Source: Patiria miniata (Eukaryota > Echinodermata > Asteroidea > Valvatida > Asterinidae). Taken from it: a stretch of 64,000 nucleotides of DNA. Both the position numbers and the translations under genes were made by a program. The notes beneath the pieces are model-generated. The model saw nothing but the letters and a program-made list of their open reading frames with translations, was not told where the DNA came from and did not search any database. Each line of letters opens with the position of its first letter. Within the stretch, counting starts at the first letter, position 1. The stretch is from assembly GCF_015706575.1 (NCBI RefSeq), contig NW_024037050.1:4650001-4714000 (forward strand), in the 5' to 3' direction. Of the stretch, positions 12,106 through 24,300 are shown one piece after another.

Positions 12106-14811
12106 GACCAGTACACGCAAAGGTTTTGCAGATGTCGAATAACGAGCGAGGCCAGAAATATCCCTCTGCTACCCGCTCGCAGCGAGCAAGGCCGGAAATA
12201 TCAGGGTGTGCTACCCACAGATGACGGCCTGAACCCGTCTGGCATCGAAATTCGTAAAAACAATTCCGCGCCTGGGTCCGGTCAATGTCAAAATAAGTCT
12301 GGCGTGAACTGGTTAAAGAATCTGCTTACAGCTGAATTCTCTAAGCTCTCGTAGAATATATTTGAACTGGTTTCAAGGGGTAACGCATGCCCATGGAATG
12401 CACAGCCATGGATCCAGGTAGTCATCTACCTACAATGCTTGCTTGGAGAAAGCAGTGGATATAAGTGAAGCGTATGTCTTAAGCCGGCCTAAGGTCGACC
12501 TGCGATTTGCCTGCCCTGCAACGGCACCGTCAGCCTTTAGCACAAAAGTCATTCTCAGGTCACAAAACTGAGAAATTGTGTGATTGTCGTGGAACAAGCG
12601 GCATCTCGACACAGAGTAATCGCAACCATGCTCATGTCACCAACGACATGACGACGATTCACAATGAAAATTAGATGATCCGAATGCGCGCACGACGTCA
12701 TAACTTTACACAGGTTGACTGCAATTGATTCCTGCCGTTAGGAAAGTGTTCCGTCGCAGCACAAAAGTTGAATTTACTTGGACCGACTGATACCGATCGT
12801 CTTAATATCATCGCTGTTGAAATCAGGTCACAAAAATCGGCAACTGAAAGGTTCACAACGGTCGTAACTCAGACGTAGCTTGATCTTGAAATCTCTGACT
12901 GTTCTGTGTCGTCGCAAGGTCTACCCGAGGGTGGCTTTAGACATCACATGATGAACAGGATCAATAAAGTTTCAATTGGGTTGGAAGATCAACAAATCCA
13001 TGAGAGAAAGACTGTACGAATTATTCATGCATGGTGTCAAGTTGACATTCATCATGATTCTATGCTTGAAATGTATACAATACGATAATTTAAAATCCAG
13101 GTCAAAGAATGCAATGCTTACAAACTATCTTGCATGAAAAGTTACTAACCTACATGTATATTCAGAATAAGCTACTCTTGATTTTGAAAAGCCCCCTCAA
13201 TGGACGTACATATACTTTGTTTACATTCATTTTCCTGACTCCAATGCAAGTGCTAAATGCTTGAATTGACATAAGTCCATATGCAAAGATATAACATACT
13301 TTTACTACAAATTTTACCACGTCATGGAAGTACAAGTAGCAGTTACTCGGGCGCTAGAATTCCTTTGGGATATTTTGGTTTGGATCAGTTGTACTAGAAC
13401 GACCGATCCAAAGCAAAATTTCAAAAAAAAGGAGTTCTAAGTGCCCCAGTTACTGGGTCTAAAATATTCCATGAAAGAAAAAGCATCCATAAAACAAGTC
13501 AGTCAGTTTCATGGCCAGTGCCAGTGAAGAACAGAATATTGAAACTCCCAATTTCGCTAGTACCTCCTCCCCTGCAAACAGGATGCTGGGATACGCTGAT
13601 GAATTCACGCTCTGATTGGATAGATTTTGCACCACCTGTGACCTGTAAGTCATCACGGCCACGACTCGGCAAGGTTTAAAACGGACGTTAAGACCGAGTC
13701 ATAATACTCTTTTATTCCCATTCATAAATGCTTTATTTCGTTGTTAAACGTAATAATGTAGGAAAATCTGTCAAACATAACGGTACGTATTTGTTTTGTA
13801 AATTTTCGATTCTCGTCACTTGCTCAGGCTCCGTTTCGAATTCATGATTGCATATGCGACGCTCAAAATGTGTCCACATGGTCTGCAATGAAACAGAAAT
13901 CACGTCCGGTATGGAATGTGTGCATTTCTATGGGAAGTTTTCGGATGGCATTTGAGCGCATTGTCTAACTGCGGTCTTAAACAGCTGCAGCCAGATGCTT
14001 TATACATAAGTCATAGGCCACTTCCTTCACAAGATTCTGTGAAGCTCATCAGCGTATCCCAGCGCCCTGTTTGCAGGGCGTTGGGGTACGAGCGAAACTC
14101 CCAACAAGCTGCTTCTTGTGGTTTAAGCATGTTAAATATCATTTTGGAAAAAAACCCAAATTGCTAATTAATTCATATTAATTTATTTTAATAACTTGTA
14201 ATCGGTAAATAACACTTATTTTTTTCCTTTCCCTATTCTACATCCTTTCCAAACGCCATTGATTATGTTTACACACATCTGTACAAAATAAACATCACTT
14301 CTGTTTTTTTACAAACAAAACTTTAAACATACTGGCTGGGTTTTATGCTTTTCATAAAAAATAGAAAATATATGCACACCGTTTTTTTTAAAAATTAATT
14401 CCAAACAAAATAGTTCTTTCCCCAAGATGTGTAGTAAGTTACAAGCACGATGTTCTTGTCTAAAATACGGGGCTATAATATATACATGACCACTGGACAG
14501 TTACATGTGCATATGACATTTGCATGACAGATGACTGTTTGTTAGGCGCTGATAGCCTACCAGTCGATCAAAACAGTCTGGGGACTAGACAAGGTTTCCA
14601 AATAGTTTTGTGTGCAAAAAAGCAGAAACCCATCCTCTGTTCCAAAACAAGATACTTTTTTTTCATCCCTAATGACCTGATGTTAAATTCCTGAATGAAT
14701 CAGAGTGACGCACATAGACACACTGCAAAACTACCCCTTCAACATTGATCCAAGTTTAATAGGCGGACTCTTTACATGCTAAGTCTGTGCTCGGTCGGTG
14801 AACATTACACA

Positions 14812-15470
14812 AATATAACATGGTTTGAGGGTGGACAGTCGATATTCGCTCCCCGAGGTATTGAAAGTTGACAAACTAGTTTCCATGGCGAAACCGAGGG
14901 AATTAATCTGTCAACTATTTCCAATAGGGCGCTCATATCGACTATCCACCCGAAATGCACCATGTTATATTTGTTTACTATACCTCATACATATTCAGTT
15001 GCCAAATTTTCCCGTTGCAGTATGTATCTCACGGGCATAAAATCTTCGGAGAAAATTGTCAAACTCACAGACAAGAATATTATTGCTCAACCGAAGAAAA
15101 TTTAATCTTGTTTGCAATACAGTAACTCCTAAGAGTTTATACCGCATTGTGGACAACTTTTTTTTTTAAGTACAGGAGGCATCTTGATTGTCCACAATAT
15201 TCTCTAGTTCATCATCATTGAGCTCGGGAAAATGGTTATCAACAATTACTCATGCAACCATCTCTTCATGTGTAACCAGGGCACGTGCGTACTACACCCG
15301 TGCGACAGTTCCACGATTGCTTCGTAAAGCACATGCGTGCGTAGAAGCCTGTCGCACGGGTAACCCGTGTGCGCCCGCTTGGCGAACAACAAAAATAGCA
15401 TCTGGCAAGTGATGGTGAATGGACCAGTGAGATTGCAGCTATCGATCATGAATATGTATGAGGTATAGTA
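14812..15470 (+). mobile_element. Composite foldback element, copy 1
   Basis: Two inverted-repeat modules lie side by side. Module A (14812-14975) begins AACATGGTTTGAGGGTGGAC and closes with a similar inverted word before CATGTTATATTTG. Module B (about 14978-15470) runs from CTATACCTCATACATATTCA to its inverse ATGAATATGTATGAGGTATAG and contains the pairs GTTGTCCACAAT/TTGTCCACAATATTC and GCGTAG..GCACGGGTAA. A second copy in reverse orientation is at 19862-20576. Confidence 0.65.
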
Positions 15471-15794
15471 ACGTGAAATACGTTCTGCATACTTTGAGTG
15501 ATGGTCAGGAATGTTGCAGTTGAATCTGGGTCATTCTATAAATTTGGGGTCCACTTTTTTTCCCGTCCCTGTTACATCTGACATCTATGATTGTATAATT
15601 CTGATGCACTCCTTAATGCAGTCATCCTCCAAGAGTGATTATGAATAGCAAACTACCTACCCAACAAATAAACAATTATTTGAAGTCATTCTTAATGATA
15701 CTTGAATGGCAAATTACAAAGTACCAAGGTAACAGGGACGGGAAAAATGTCACACTTTGGACCCCACATTTATAGAATGACCCATCTGCTACTG

Positions 15795-15927
15795 TCCTCA
15801 CAAGTCCATGACAAGTCATCCAGTCCTCGCTTGAGGTCACAAGCTATTCAAGTGATCTGTGACAAAGGCTTGGTCATTCTTCATCCCTTGTTACTTGTGA
15901 CTAGACTTATGATGGACTTGTGATGGT
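15795..15927 (-). repeat. Dispersed repeat family D, copy 3
   Basis: Reverse-oriented relative of 1183-1350 and 3790-3960, with TCACAAGTCC, CACAAGCTATTCAA, GACAAAGGC and TTGTGACTAGACTTATGAT. Confidence 0.5.
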
Positions 15928-15951
15928 ATACAAATAATGAATGTTTGTGAG

Positions 15952-16437
15952 TGCAATGGTAAGAATAATTTCATGAGATGACAGATGAAATGTTCCATTC
16001 CACGAGGCGAAGCCGAGTGGAATGGAACATTTCATCTGTCACCGAATGAAATTATTATTTCCATTGCACGAACGTGAAACATTCCTTATTTGTTTTATAT
16101 ACATGTAACACCTGAATAAATCCTTGTCATCTGATTGGTTGAGTTTTAATAGCCAATTTATTCAGGTTAAAAACTGTTTAAAAGTTTGACAAGCTCATCA
16201 TATTTATATTAATGCAAACTGTTCAACAGGTTGAGAACAATCATATTCAATTTATCTCGATTTAAACAGCGCCACCACCAGCAGCAGTGACACAGTGCAA
16301 TGGAAGTTCTATTCACAGTGCAATAGCACTTCCATTGCACTGCGCGTTGCGCGCCATGAGCGTTGGTACAAATAATTCAATGACATGTGATCAACGATCC
16401 ACCAATCAGATGACGGGGATTTATTCAGGTGTTGTAT
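15952..16437. mobile_element. Hairpin-rich inverted-repeat element(s)
   Basis: The left half (15952-16068) is one large hairpin: TGCAATGG..AATAATTTCAT mirrors ATGAAATTATT..CCATTGCA, with an inner perfect stem ATGTTCCATTCCACGAGGCG / CGAGTGGAATGGAACAT. The right half (16098-16437) has terminal inverted repeats ACACCTGAATAAATCC...CATCTGATTGG and CCAATCAGATGACGGGGAT...TTCAGGTGT. These may be two adjacent elements or one nested element. Confidence 0.7.
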
Positions 16438-18133
16438 AAACTGGACTAAAACACTGGGTCAGGAACTGCTATCTACTCTTCAATGCATAAAGTCTGTTGC
16501 AGAAGAAAAATCATCAGATCTATTTTCAGGCAAAGACAGGCATGTATATTGTCGTCAGATACGCAGATGAAGAACTTGTCAAGGTTAGACAGAAGGGTCA
16601 CAAACAAACCTTAACATAAAATCTTACACAGCACCAACATTTGTTTATTATTTCCAACCACTTCAAATAATTTTCTACATATAGCTTACAGTTTCGGCTA
16701 ACAAATCTTGCGTTACTGTACATGTACATGTGCAAAAAATTCCAAACAACTTTCTTACATATGTGCAGCCTGACTTTAGTAGAGAAAGATCATGGAAAGC
16801 AAATCAACTTGTTTGTATCAATCTACAAGGGGGAGCCTACCGGTAGGTTGGAATGCCACCCATATACAAGTAATGCTGCACAGACTGTGATGGTGTTGCC
16901 TGGCATTATACATCTTCAACTTGGGCCAAGTTCGTGCAAGGACTATAGTTCACCAATGGTTAACTAACGTTTGCCCGAACTCTGTCTAGTCGACTATGGT
17001 TGACTACGCTAGTCGACTATTTGGAACCAGCCTACTGGGGTTGGTTGCTTCGCTGGTAACCAATAGCCGCGCCCATTCATAACACTAGCAGAGAGCCAGG
17101 ATCCAGAAGTTTTGCGATGACATTTTGACCAGCGTTTGACTAGAGACGTTCGCACGTTGCTTTCAGTGCGCAGGCGTAAGGCACGTCACAAATCAACCAC
17201 TAGTAGACTAATGGTCCTTGCCCGAACTTGGCCTTGTTTGTTGGGCACGTTATGCCCGACAAACAAGATGACCCAAAGATTTTGTACCGAGTTCCAGGAG
17301 ACATTTAGAAATGAGGATTAGTTTCGTTGGATTCTATTCTGTACATTGAAAGAATTTTACATGTAAGTATGCTCTGATAACAAGCTAGTACTTTTCTTTA
17401 AAAAAAAAAAAGTATTTACATTAGCATTTATACATCACATGGGAATAAGGCAGCATAGCCTTGTGTTTTAATATTGAAATGTCATTAATCCTTGGAAACT
17501 TAATCCAATTGGTATGTACAGGGTTTTTTTGCTCGGATATATTAACAGCCTGAGCTATGTAAGTTAAATATACCATTATAGTGACAAGTGTGTGACACAT
17601 TTTCCCTGATAATAGCGAAACTCCCTACATGATCTACATGAACCTCTCCGACATGTGATTGGGTCATTACTAAGCTACTTTCTCGACCTTTTTGTAGGCC
17701 AGGCCAAATTTGTACTCAAATGTGACATTTCAGTTGGACTCAAATCACGCACAAGTCTTAATACTACTCTAAAGAGGGAAAAATAATTGTTTCCTTTATG
17801 GGCCATATTCAGGTCAATTACTTAAATGTACCTGACTTAAGTTACAAGTATAAGAGCAAAAATCTTATCAACATGTTTCCTTTAAAAAAAGGGCAAAAAG
17901 TCTAGTGAAGGAACCTCTCCGAGAAAGTCATAATGCTGAAAAAACTAAAACAGATCACTGCCACTTTCTGTGAAGAGGGTGGACAGGCGTTTTTCAAAGT
18001 AGCATCTCAAATTTAACGTCAAAAAGAAAAGAAAAAGATCCGAGATATCCAAAGAACGTGTATGACAGTGCTTTTCATTCTAGTCTATTGCAGGGCATAG
18101 ATACTTGGTAAGAACCGAGGGCACCACCTTCCA

Positions 18134-18392
18134 CTAATCCCCTGGGTACACCGCTGGTGGCTCATCTCCCATGATGGGGGGTAACGGGGGCACCGCCCCA
18201 CCGTAAAACCAACGGTACAAAAACAGGGCGCAGACCCCGAGCCCCAGCCCCAGCCCCACTCCCAAGTAGCGGAATAACGACCTATGCTTGCGCCACCATT
18301 CACTCTTCCTCTGCTTACTTCTTATCTCGCCGAGTTTGTCTTGCATGGCTCGGGTCTTCTCTTCTCTCCGACGTCGCCGGAGTTCCGTCTCG
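18134..18392 (-). CDS. PTPN1: PTPN1-like exon 9 (membrane anchor, stop)
   Basis: 259 bp, acceptor TTTTCACAG; its first base completes the split Ser codon from exon 8, and the stop is TAG (18136-18134). It encodes an Arg/Lys/Glu-rich helix ([10 protein letters not shown]), then [13 protein letters not shown] leading into a glycine-rich hydrophobic segment ending [10 protein letters not shown], as expected of a C-terminal endoplasmic-reticulum anchor. About 22 residues follow the membrane segment, rich in proline (PPLPP); vertebrate PTP1B has only a few there. I could not exclude an additional small exon inside the 11.7-kb intron 8. Confidence 0.88.
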
Positions 18393-21300
18393 CTGTGAAA
18401 ATAGCAATTGTAGTAAAAAAAAGAGAGTTGCAAATTGGATGCAACATTCTGGGGCTGGATGTAACTTCATTCATACATGGTTCCTAAGGCATGGTTGCTG
18501 GAGGAATGAAATTACAGATAGGCAACCAACATTTTCTGACCGTTAACCAAACCAGGAATTGGAATCTCCGTATACGACAGTAAAAAAGAAATGGTTGTGC
18601 TAGTTCACTTTACGCAGGTTTTTAAACATCTAATTTCACCCAGTTTCACTTGTAATGATACCATGATACATGTACACCAGTGTTCTGCTACAACATTGTG
18701 GTGTTTAATTCTTGATAAAAAAATTATGTCTGCGCAGGTAAATGTAAAACTGAATTAAAAAAGTTACACCATTCATGCGAAAATGCAAAGAACGTGGAAG
18801 CAGTTTGAACATAAGGTGCCATAATATTGCAGCGGAGAGTGCAGGGTCCCATAAAGGCCGGTTCATACTTAGTGCGAAAGCGAACACAAACGCAAATTTG
18901 AGACGTCAGGGCAGGTTTCGCGCTGCGAATTCGTAAAAGTTGAATACGTTTGAACTAGAATTTCACAGTGAATGCTTCGTGACGTCAAATTCGCAACGCA
19001 TTCGCATGAAGTATGAAGCGGCCATAAGCCCGATTCATACTTCACGTGTAAGCAAGTGCGACGCGAAATTCATGTCGTCAACAATGATGGACGCGCTTCG
19101 AATGTATTGTTGACGTCACGAATTTTGCTTCGCATTCGCTTTCGCGTGAAGTATGAACCGGGCTTTAAGTGTGCAGTAGTTTAGCTTTTTTGTTGTTGAA
19201 CAAAAAGAACACATGTATTTATATATTTATGTCAATCTTACTATTTATTTAATGTTAAAAATCCTGACTGCATCGATTCATAGATATCTCAAATAATGAC
19301 AACACAAGTCAGTGTTACAGATGTATCAAAATGTCTTTAGGTTTCATTAGTTTATTAGGTAAACTCAAAAAATCTGATTTAAGCCAGACGCTGATTAAAA
19401 ACATAACCATATAAATGAAAAGTAATTACTATTAGTTAGAAGAAATAACAAAAAGGTAACAAAGGTTTAAAACAAATAGCTTAAGACTCTCATGCCCTTG
19501 CCTCTTAATCAAAATTTAATTACATTAATAAATAATATAATTAACCAAGGACTTCAATAAAAAACACCCCAAAACACACTTTACATGAATAGTAACTTAT
19601 GGTTGGGGGTGGAGTTGGGCGTGGGGTTGGGCGTGGGGTTTGGCGTGGGGGTTGGGCGTGGGGGTGGGCGTGGGGGATAGTATTGTAATATTGTGATAAC
19701 AGATACTGTAATTCTATTGGTTTAGGAAAGTCAAATGTCAAGATACTGTGACAAAACTTTTAAAGCATTTCATGTCTCGCAGGAGAGCTCACATTTAATT
19801 AAATGATAGACTGTATCTAGATTAAAATGCTTTCTTGTAGAGCATGACCAACACATTTTTCACTATACCTCATACATATTTAGGATCGAAAGCCGAATTC
19901 TCGCTGGTCCATTCACCATCATGTGCCAGATGCTATTTTTGCTGTTTACCAAGCGCGCGCACACGAGTATTCACGCACAGGGTAAATACACATGCGTAGT
20001 AGACTATCGCATGGGTTACTCATGCAATAGTCCACTACGCTTGCACTTTACGAAGCAATCGTGGAACTGTCGCACAGGTGTAGTACGCACGCGCGAAAAT
20101 CACCTTAGCCACACATGAAAAGATGGTTGCACGCATAAATGTTAACTAGCGTTTTCCCAACTCAATGAGGCTGAACTGGAGAATATTGTGGACAATAAAG
20201 ATGCCTCCTGTACTTAAAAAAAGTTGTCCACAATGTGGTATAAACCCTTAGGAGTTACTGTATTGCAAACGAAATGAACTCTTCTGAGGATGAGCAATAA
20301 TATTCTTCTAGTGAGCTGGACAAGTTTGTCTGAAGATTTTATTCCCACGAGGTGCATACTGCGGGAAAATTTGGCAACTGAATACGTACTGTATGAGGTA
20401 TAGTAAAACAAATATAAAATGGTTCATTTTGGGTGGATAGTTGATATTAGCTTTCCTCGGTATTGGAAGTTGACAAACTTGTTCCCTTGGCTTTGCCTCG
20501 GGAACTAGTTTGTCAACTTCCAATACCTCGGGGAGCTAATATTGACTGTCACTCTCAAACCATGTTATATTTGTATACTGTTGACTGCTGTGATTTTGAA
20601 CATGGCAATTTGTACACCCTCAAGGACACATGGCACCACTTAGGGGCCTACTGTACCAGTAGCTCTGTCTTCTGTAACTCTGTGGGCACTATCCATCCCT
20701 TTGATGAAAAATCAAAACCCATGAAACACAACACAGCAGTCAACAATAGATAACTATCTAATAGCAAAAAGGTGCAAATAAAAATCTAAACCCTCAAAAG
20801 CTAAATCACTCTAAAAGATGTGCGGACATTTCAAACCAGGGTTTTTTTTATTATTGGAGGGAAAAAAAATGCTGACCAACTAACAGAACTAATTATGGAT
20901 GAAAGCTAGTTCATGACCAAATAACGCTAATTTACTTGTAGTAGCGGGAAATCATTCCGTATAAAAAAAAAACAATTTGGTTTGAATTCCACCATTCCGT
21001 TTCGATTCTGGAAAATAAAATTAAGCCTTCCATTTCTGGGGGAACACAGGCTAAAGACAACTGGAACATCCCCCAGTTTGTTCCACAGTCTCTGAGTTTG
21101 TTCCACTTGCTAGTGGTGTTCTTGGTATAATATGAATAGTCTGCCACATTCGACTTGTCAGAGAGTTCCCTCTCATATTTTCATCATTACACCTCTGGAG
21201 TGTTTTTGTAAAGGCCTAGTGGTCACTGAATCCTGCAAACTATACCCAATCTTTGGGAGGGCATTACATGCCGTACATTACTCATCACTTTTTGTTGGCA

Positions 21301-24300
21301 GGATTGTGAGCTGAATTGGAAGCTCTGGTGAAATCGGATAACCATCATTCGTTTGAAATGTTTTTAGGATAACCAGGTTTTTAAATCTCCGATTTCTCCC
21401 ACCACTACTTGCTCGATGCTGTTGATTGAATGTTGTTCCATGTATCATGGGTCTCATGCATCACCAAGACAACGTACAAGGTTTAATCAACAAAATGAAA
21501 TATTAAACCCCAATTTCCTGTGTATTTTTCCAGACAACAAAACAAAACAAAACAGTGTGTTGCTTTCAAGGGACTTTTAGTCCAAAATAAATGTAAAGCC
21601 ACTCCCCAATGAAATAATCACTTATTTGTAGTTGAGGACTTGGCACGGCAATGGATCACACACCAGCAAAGATGGCAGGATCTTTGCTAATTTTTTTAAG
21701 TTATTATTTTGAAAACTATTGAAACTACAAGGAACACTTCCATTTGTACGATCCAGTCCCACCAATAAAAACGAATTTCAAGAAAACTCTGCGCACTCAT
21801 TCTGTGTCAATGGTTGGATCACTTGCTATGCCTGCAGTCTGATCCATCATCGGAGATACCTGGTACTATGCAATACTCTGACAATAGTAGCATAGCTCTA
21901 TCTTCCTGAACATCCACCTGTTAATTTTAAGACGGACCCCATAACGGAACCCCAGGGAAACATGCATCTTTGCTCAATAGAGACAGCTTTTTTCTGGAAT
22001 CTCCCACCCCTTTTGTCAAAGAAGTGATGCATCAAATGCATGCATTTTACGCACTTGATTTTAGCGACCTTTTTTGACCCACTTTTACAACTGGTGAAGC
22101 ACATCATAAATACGAACCAAGTGGTTTATGCTCTTGCGATTACCACTATCCCCCCCCCCCCCCCCCCCCCCCCCCGATACCGAGATTGACGAGACCGATC
22201 ATCAAGTTACAAATCTGTGGAAATGGAGGTGGACGTTTTTGGAGCAGATATGCCAACCCATACCCAAACCTGACCAAACTGGTGTTTGCCTTACTAAGCT
22301 GCTTCCATGGCCAAGCTGTTGAGTCATCCTTCAGCATTATGAAAGATGTCTTAACCAAGAAGAAATCTACCTTACAAGTACCTTCTCCACCATCCAGACA
22401 GTCAGGTACAAGCAAATAAATGTCAAGCAAAAAAAAACAGCCTTGCAGTATTTGACAGGGCAGACCCATCCTACACTCCTGTAAATACCACCTTGTGCAG
22501 AAATGTATATGAGGACTGCATATCGCACATATTCAGACCAAAAAGAAAGTGCAAGGAAGAAAGAAGAAGAACAGAAGAACAAGATGGGCTTTGAGAAACC
22601 AGTCAAGTCAGTCACACAGTATCAGTCACAGTATCAACAACAATACCCCTCGAGCCTCTCGGCTGAGGGGTAAAAACCAAGATGAAACTTGCACAATTCA
22701 AAAGGGCACAAGAGGATCTTGAAAAACACCGTGTAAAAAATAAAACAGAAAAGAGCCTCATAAGGTAAGGAGAGTACAACGTGAGGTTTGCAACGGAAAG
22801 ACAACATGAAGTTTAAGTAAAAGCTAGATTTGAAGGAAGTATCTTTTTGGCGGGGCGGGGATTTGGCTGAGTCGCAATACAAACCTCAATGTTAACACAG
22901 TTTTCATTCACAAGTTCAAGCCAATATGAAGGGAAAACCTAAAAACATGCATAAATTGCAAAACATTTTCAACCAATAGTTGACCAAGGAGGCTGTAAAA
23001 TGCACCACAGAGCTTCTACATTTCAAAATTTTCCCAGGGCCCTTGAGCAGGGCTCCAACCCCAGGCCGTATGGACTTCGCAATTCGTGCTCGCAGGTTCA
23101 GCTATTTTCAGCTATTTTTTTCTTAGAGCTCCACTCACACCCCTACTCATTTGAAAGAGGAAATAAGAGCTTTATTAGTTGAACAATGTAGTCCTAGAAT
23201 CAAGAGGAACACTGAGCATTCATTGCAAATTCTGAAAGAATTCTGCAAGGAAACGGATAGAGAGGTCAACTTTGAGTGATTTTCCGAAGATTATGAAAGC
23301 CAATGCTACCAAGAAAGTATCAACACCGGCGAGAAAGGAAAGACCAATGGAGAAGCAACTCTTAAAATTAGGAGATGGGGAAGTAGAGAGAATGAAGAAG
23401 GATTTCAGGACAGGTTTTTACATAGCTCAAGCTTGGAAACCGTACACAGATTTTAAAGATCTAATGGAACGACAAAGCATGTCATGAATTCATCAAATGT
23501 ATTGTAGAAGAATTATTGGAGAGAAAGGCATTCCACATCAAGGAAGATTGCTTCATTAGCATTCTAGCCAATGGTAGTACAGAAAAAAAGCAACACCGAG
23601 CAAGAGATTATCTACATGCTTCAGGAAAGTCAACCAGTCACACAGTTCATCACACTGAACTCTGTTCCAAATGCTGATGCTGAACATCTCACAGAAGCAC
23701 CCAGGAAACAATGACTGAGAAACTTAAGCTTAGAGATTGGACACAAAATGTTGTCAGCTGTTGTTTTGATGGCACCTCAGTCAATTTGGGTAAACGGTCT
23801 GGTGTAGCTACAAGTTTGGCAAAGGTAGCCCACATATTGTACCTGTGTATTGCTGTGCCCATCGTCTAGAGTTGGCAACAGGCACCGCGTGCTCCAAAAC
23901 CACACACAGAGAAACCAGACATTACTTTATCCACATTGGAATAAATGGACCCCAATTTACTAAAATGAATAAGGCCCCAACTAAAATGCGTGAGGCCCCA
24001 ACCAAGGTCAGATTACCCACTTAGAACAGAAGCCCTTTTGATATGCAAAGAACCTTTTATGTACTGGCACACAATAAACCAAGCAAGCATCGAAGCAACA
24101 ACTATGTCTAAAACTAAAGGCAATGAGAGAAAAGGGCGAAAAAATGTAGTAATACCGGTACGACATAGAAAGGCGGTGACAAGAACATCTCTGGAATTGG
24201 AACAGAAGACAAAAGAAACGGAGCAGGAGGAAGCAGAGGACAAAGTGAGTCAGTAAATGAACATATATGTAAGTGCACTTGATCACTCAACACTGCACTG

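Larger units (their letters stand above)
2741..18133. other. Intergenic region between convergent PMT and PTPN1-like genes
   Basis: About 15.4 kb between the two stop codons, including both 3' UTRs. I see no supported protein gene. Recognised content is listed separately: a family A MITE (2970-3503), family D repeats, inverted-repeat elements at 5498-5879, 6360-6466, 9396-9802, 10897-11148, 11774-12105 and 15952-16437, the CCTCATAAGTCCGAC field (7444-7746) and a composite foldback (14812-15470). The stretches 3970-5497, 6467-7443, 7747-9395, 9803-10896, 11149-11773, 12106-14811 and 16438-18133 are AT-rich sequence in which I see nothing firm, apart from a perfect hairpin at about 17225-17260 (stem CTTGTTTGTTGGGCA). 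Confidence 0.7.

Noticed and set aside
16530..16583. Exon-like stretch TTTTCAG / 54 bp open frame / GTTAGA on the + strand
   Set aside because: Short, unrecognised product, weak donor, and no neighbouring exon in a compatible phase.
22146..22469. - strand open frame beginning in a polyG/polyC tract
   Set aside because: Antisense to the hAT relic and its length comes from the homopolymer.
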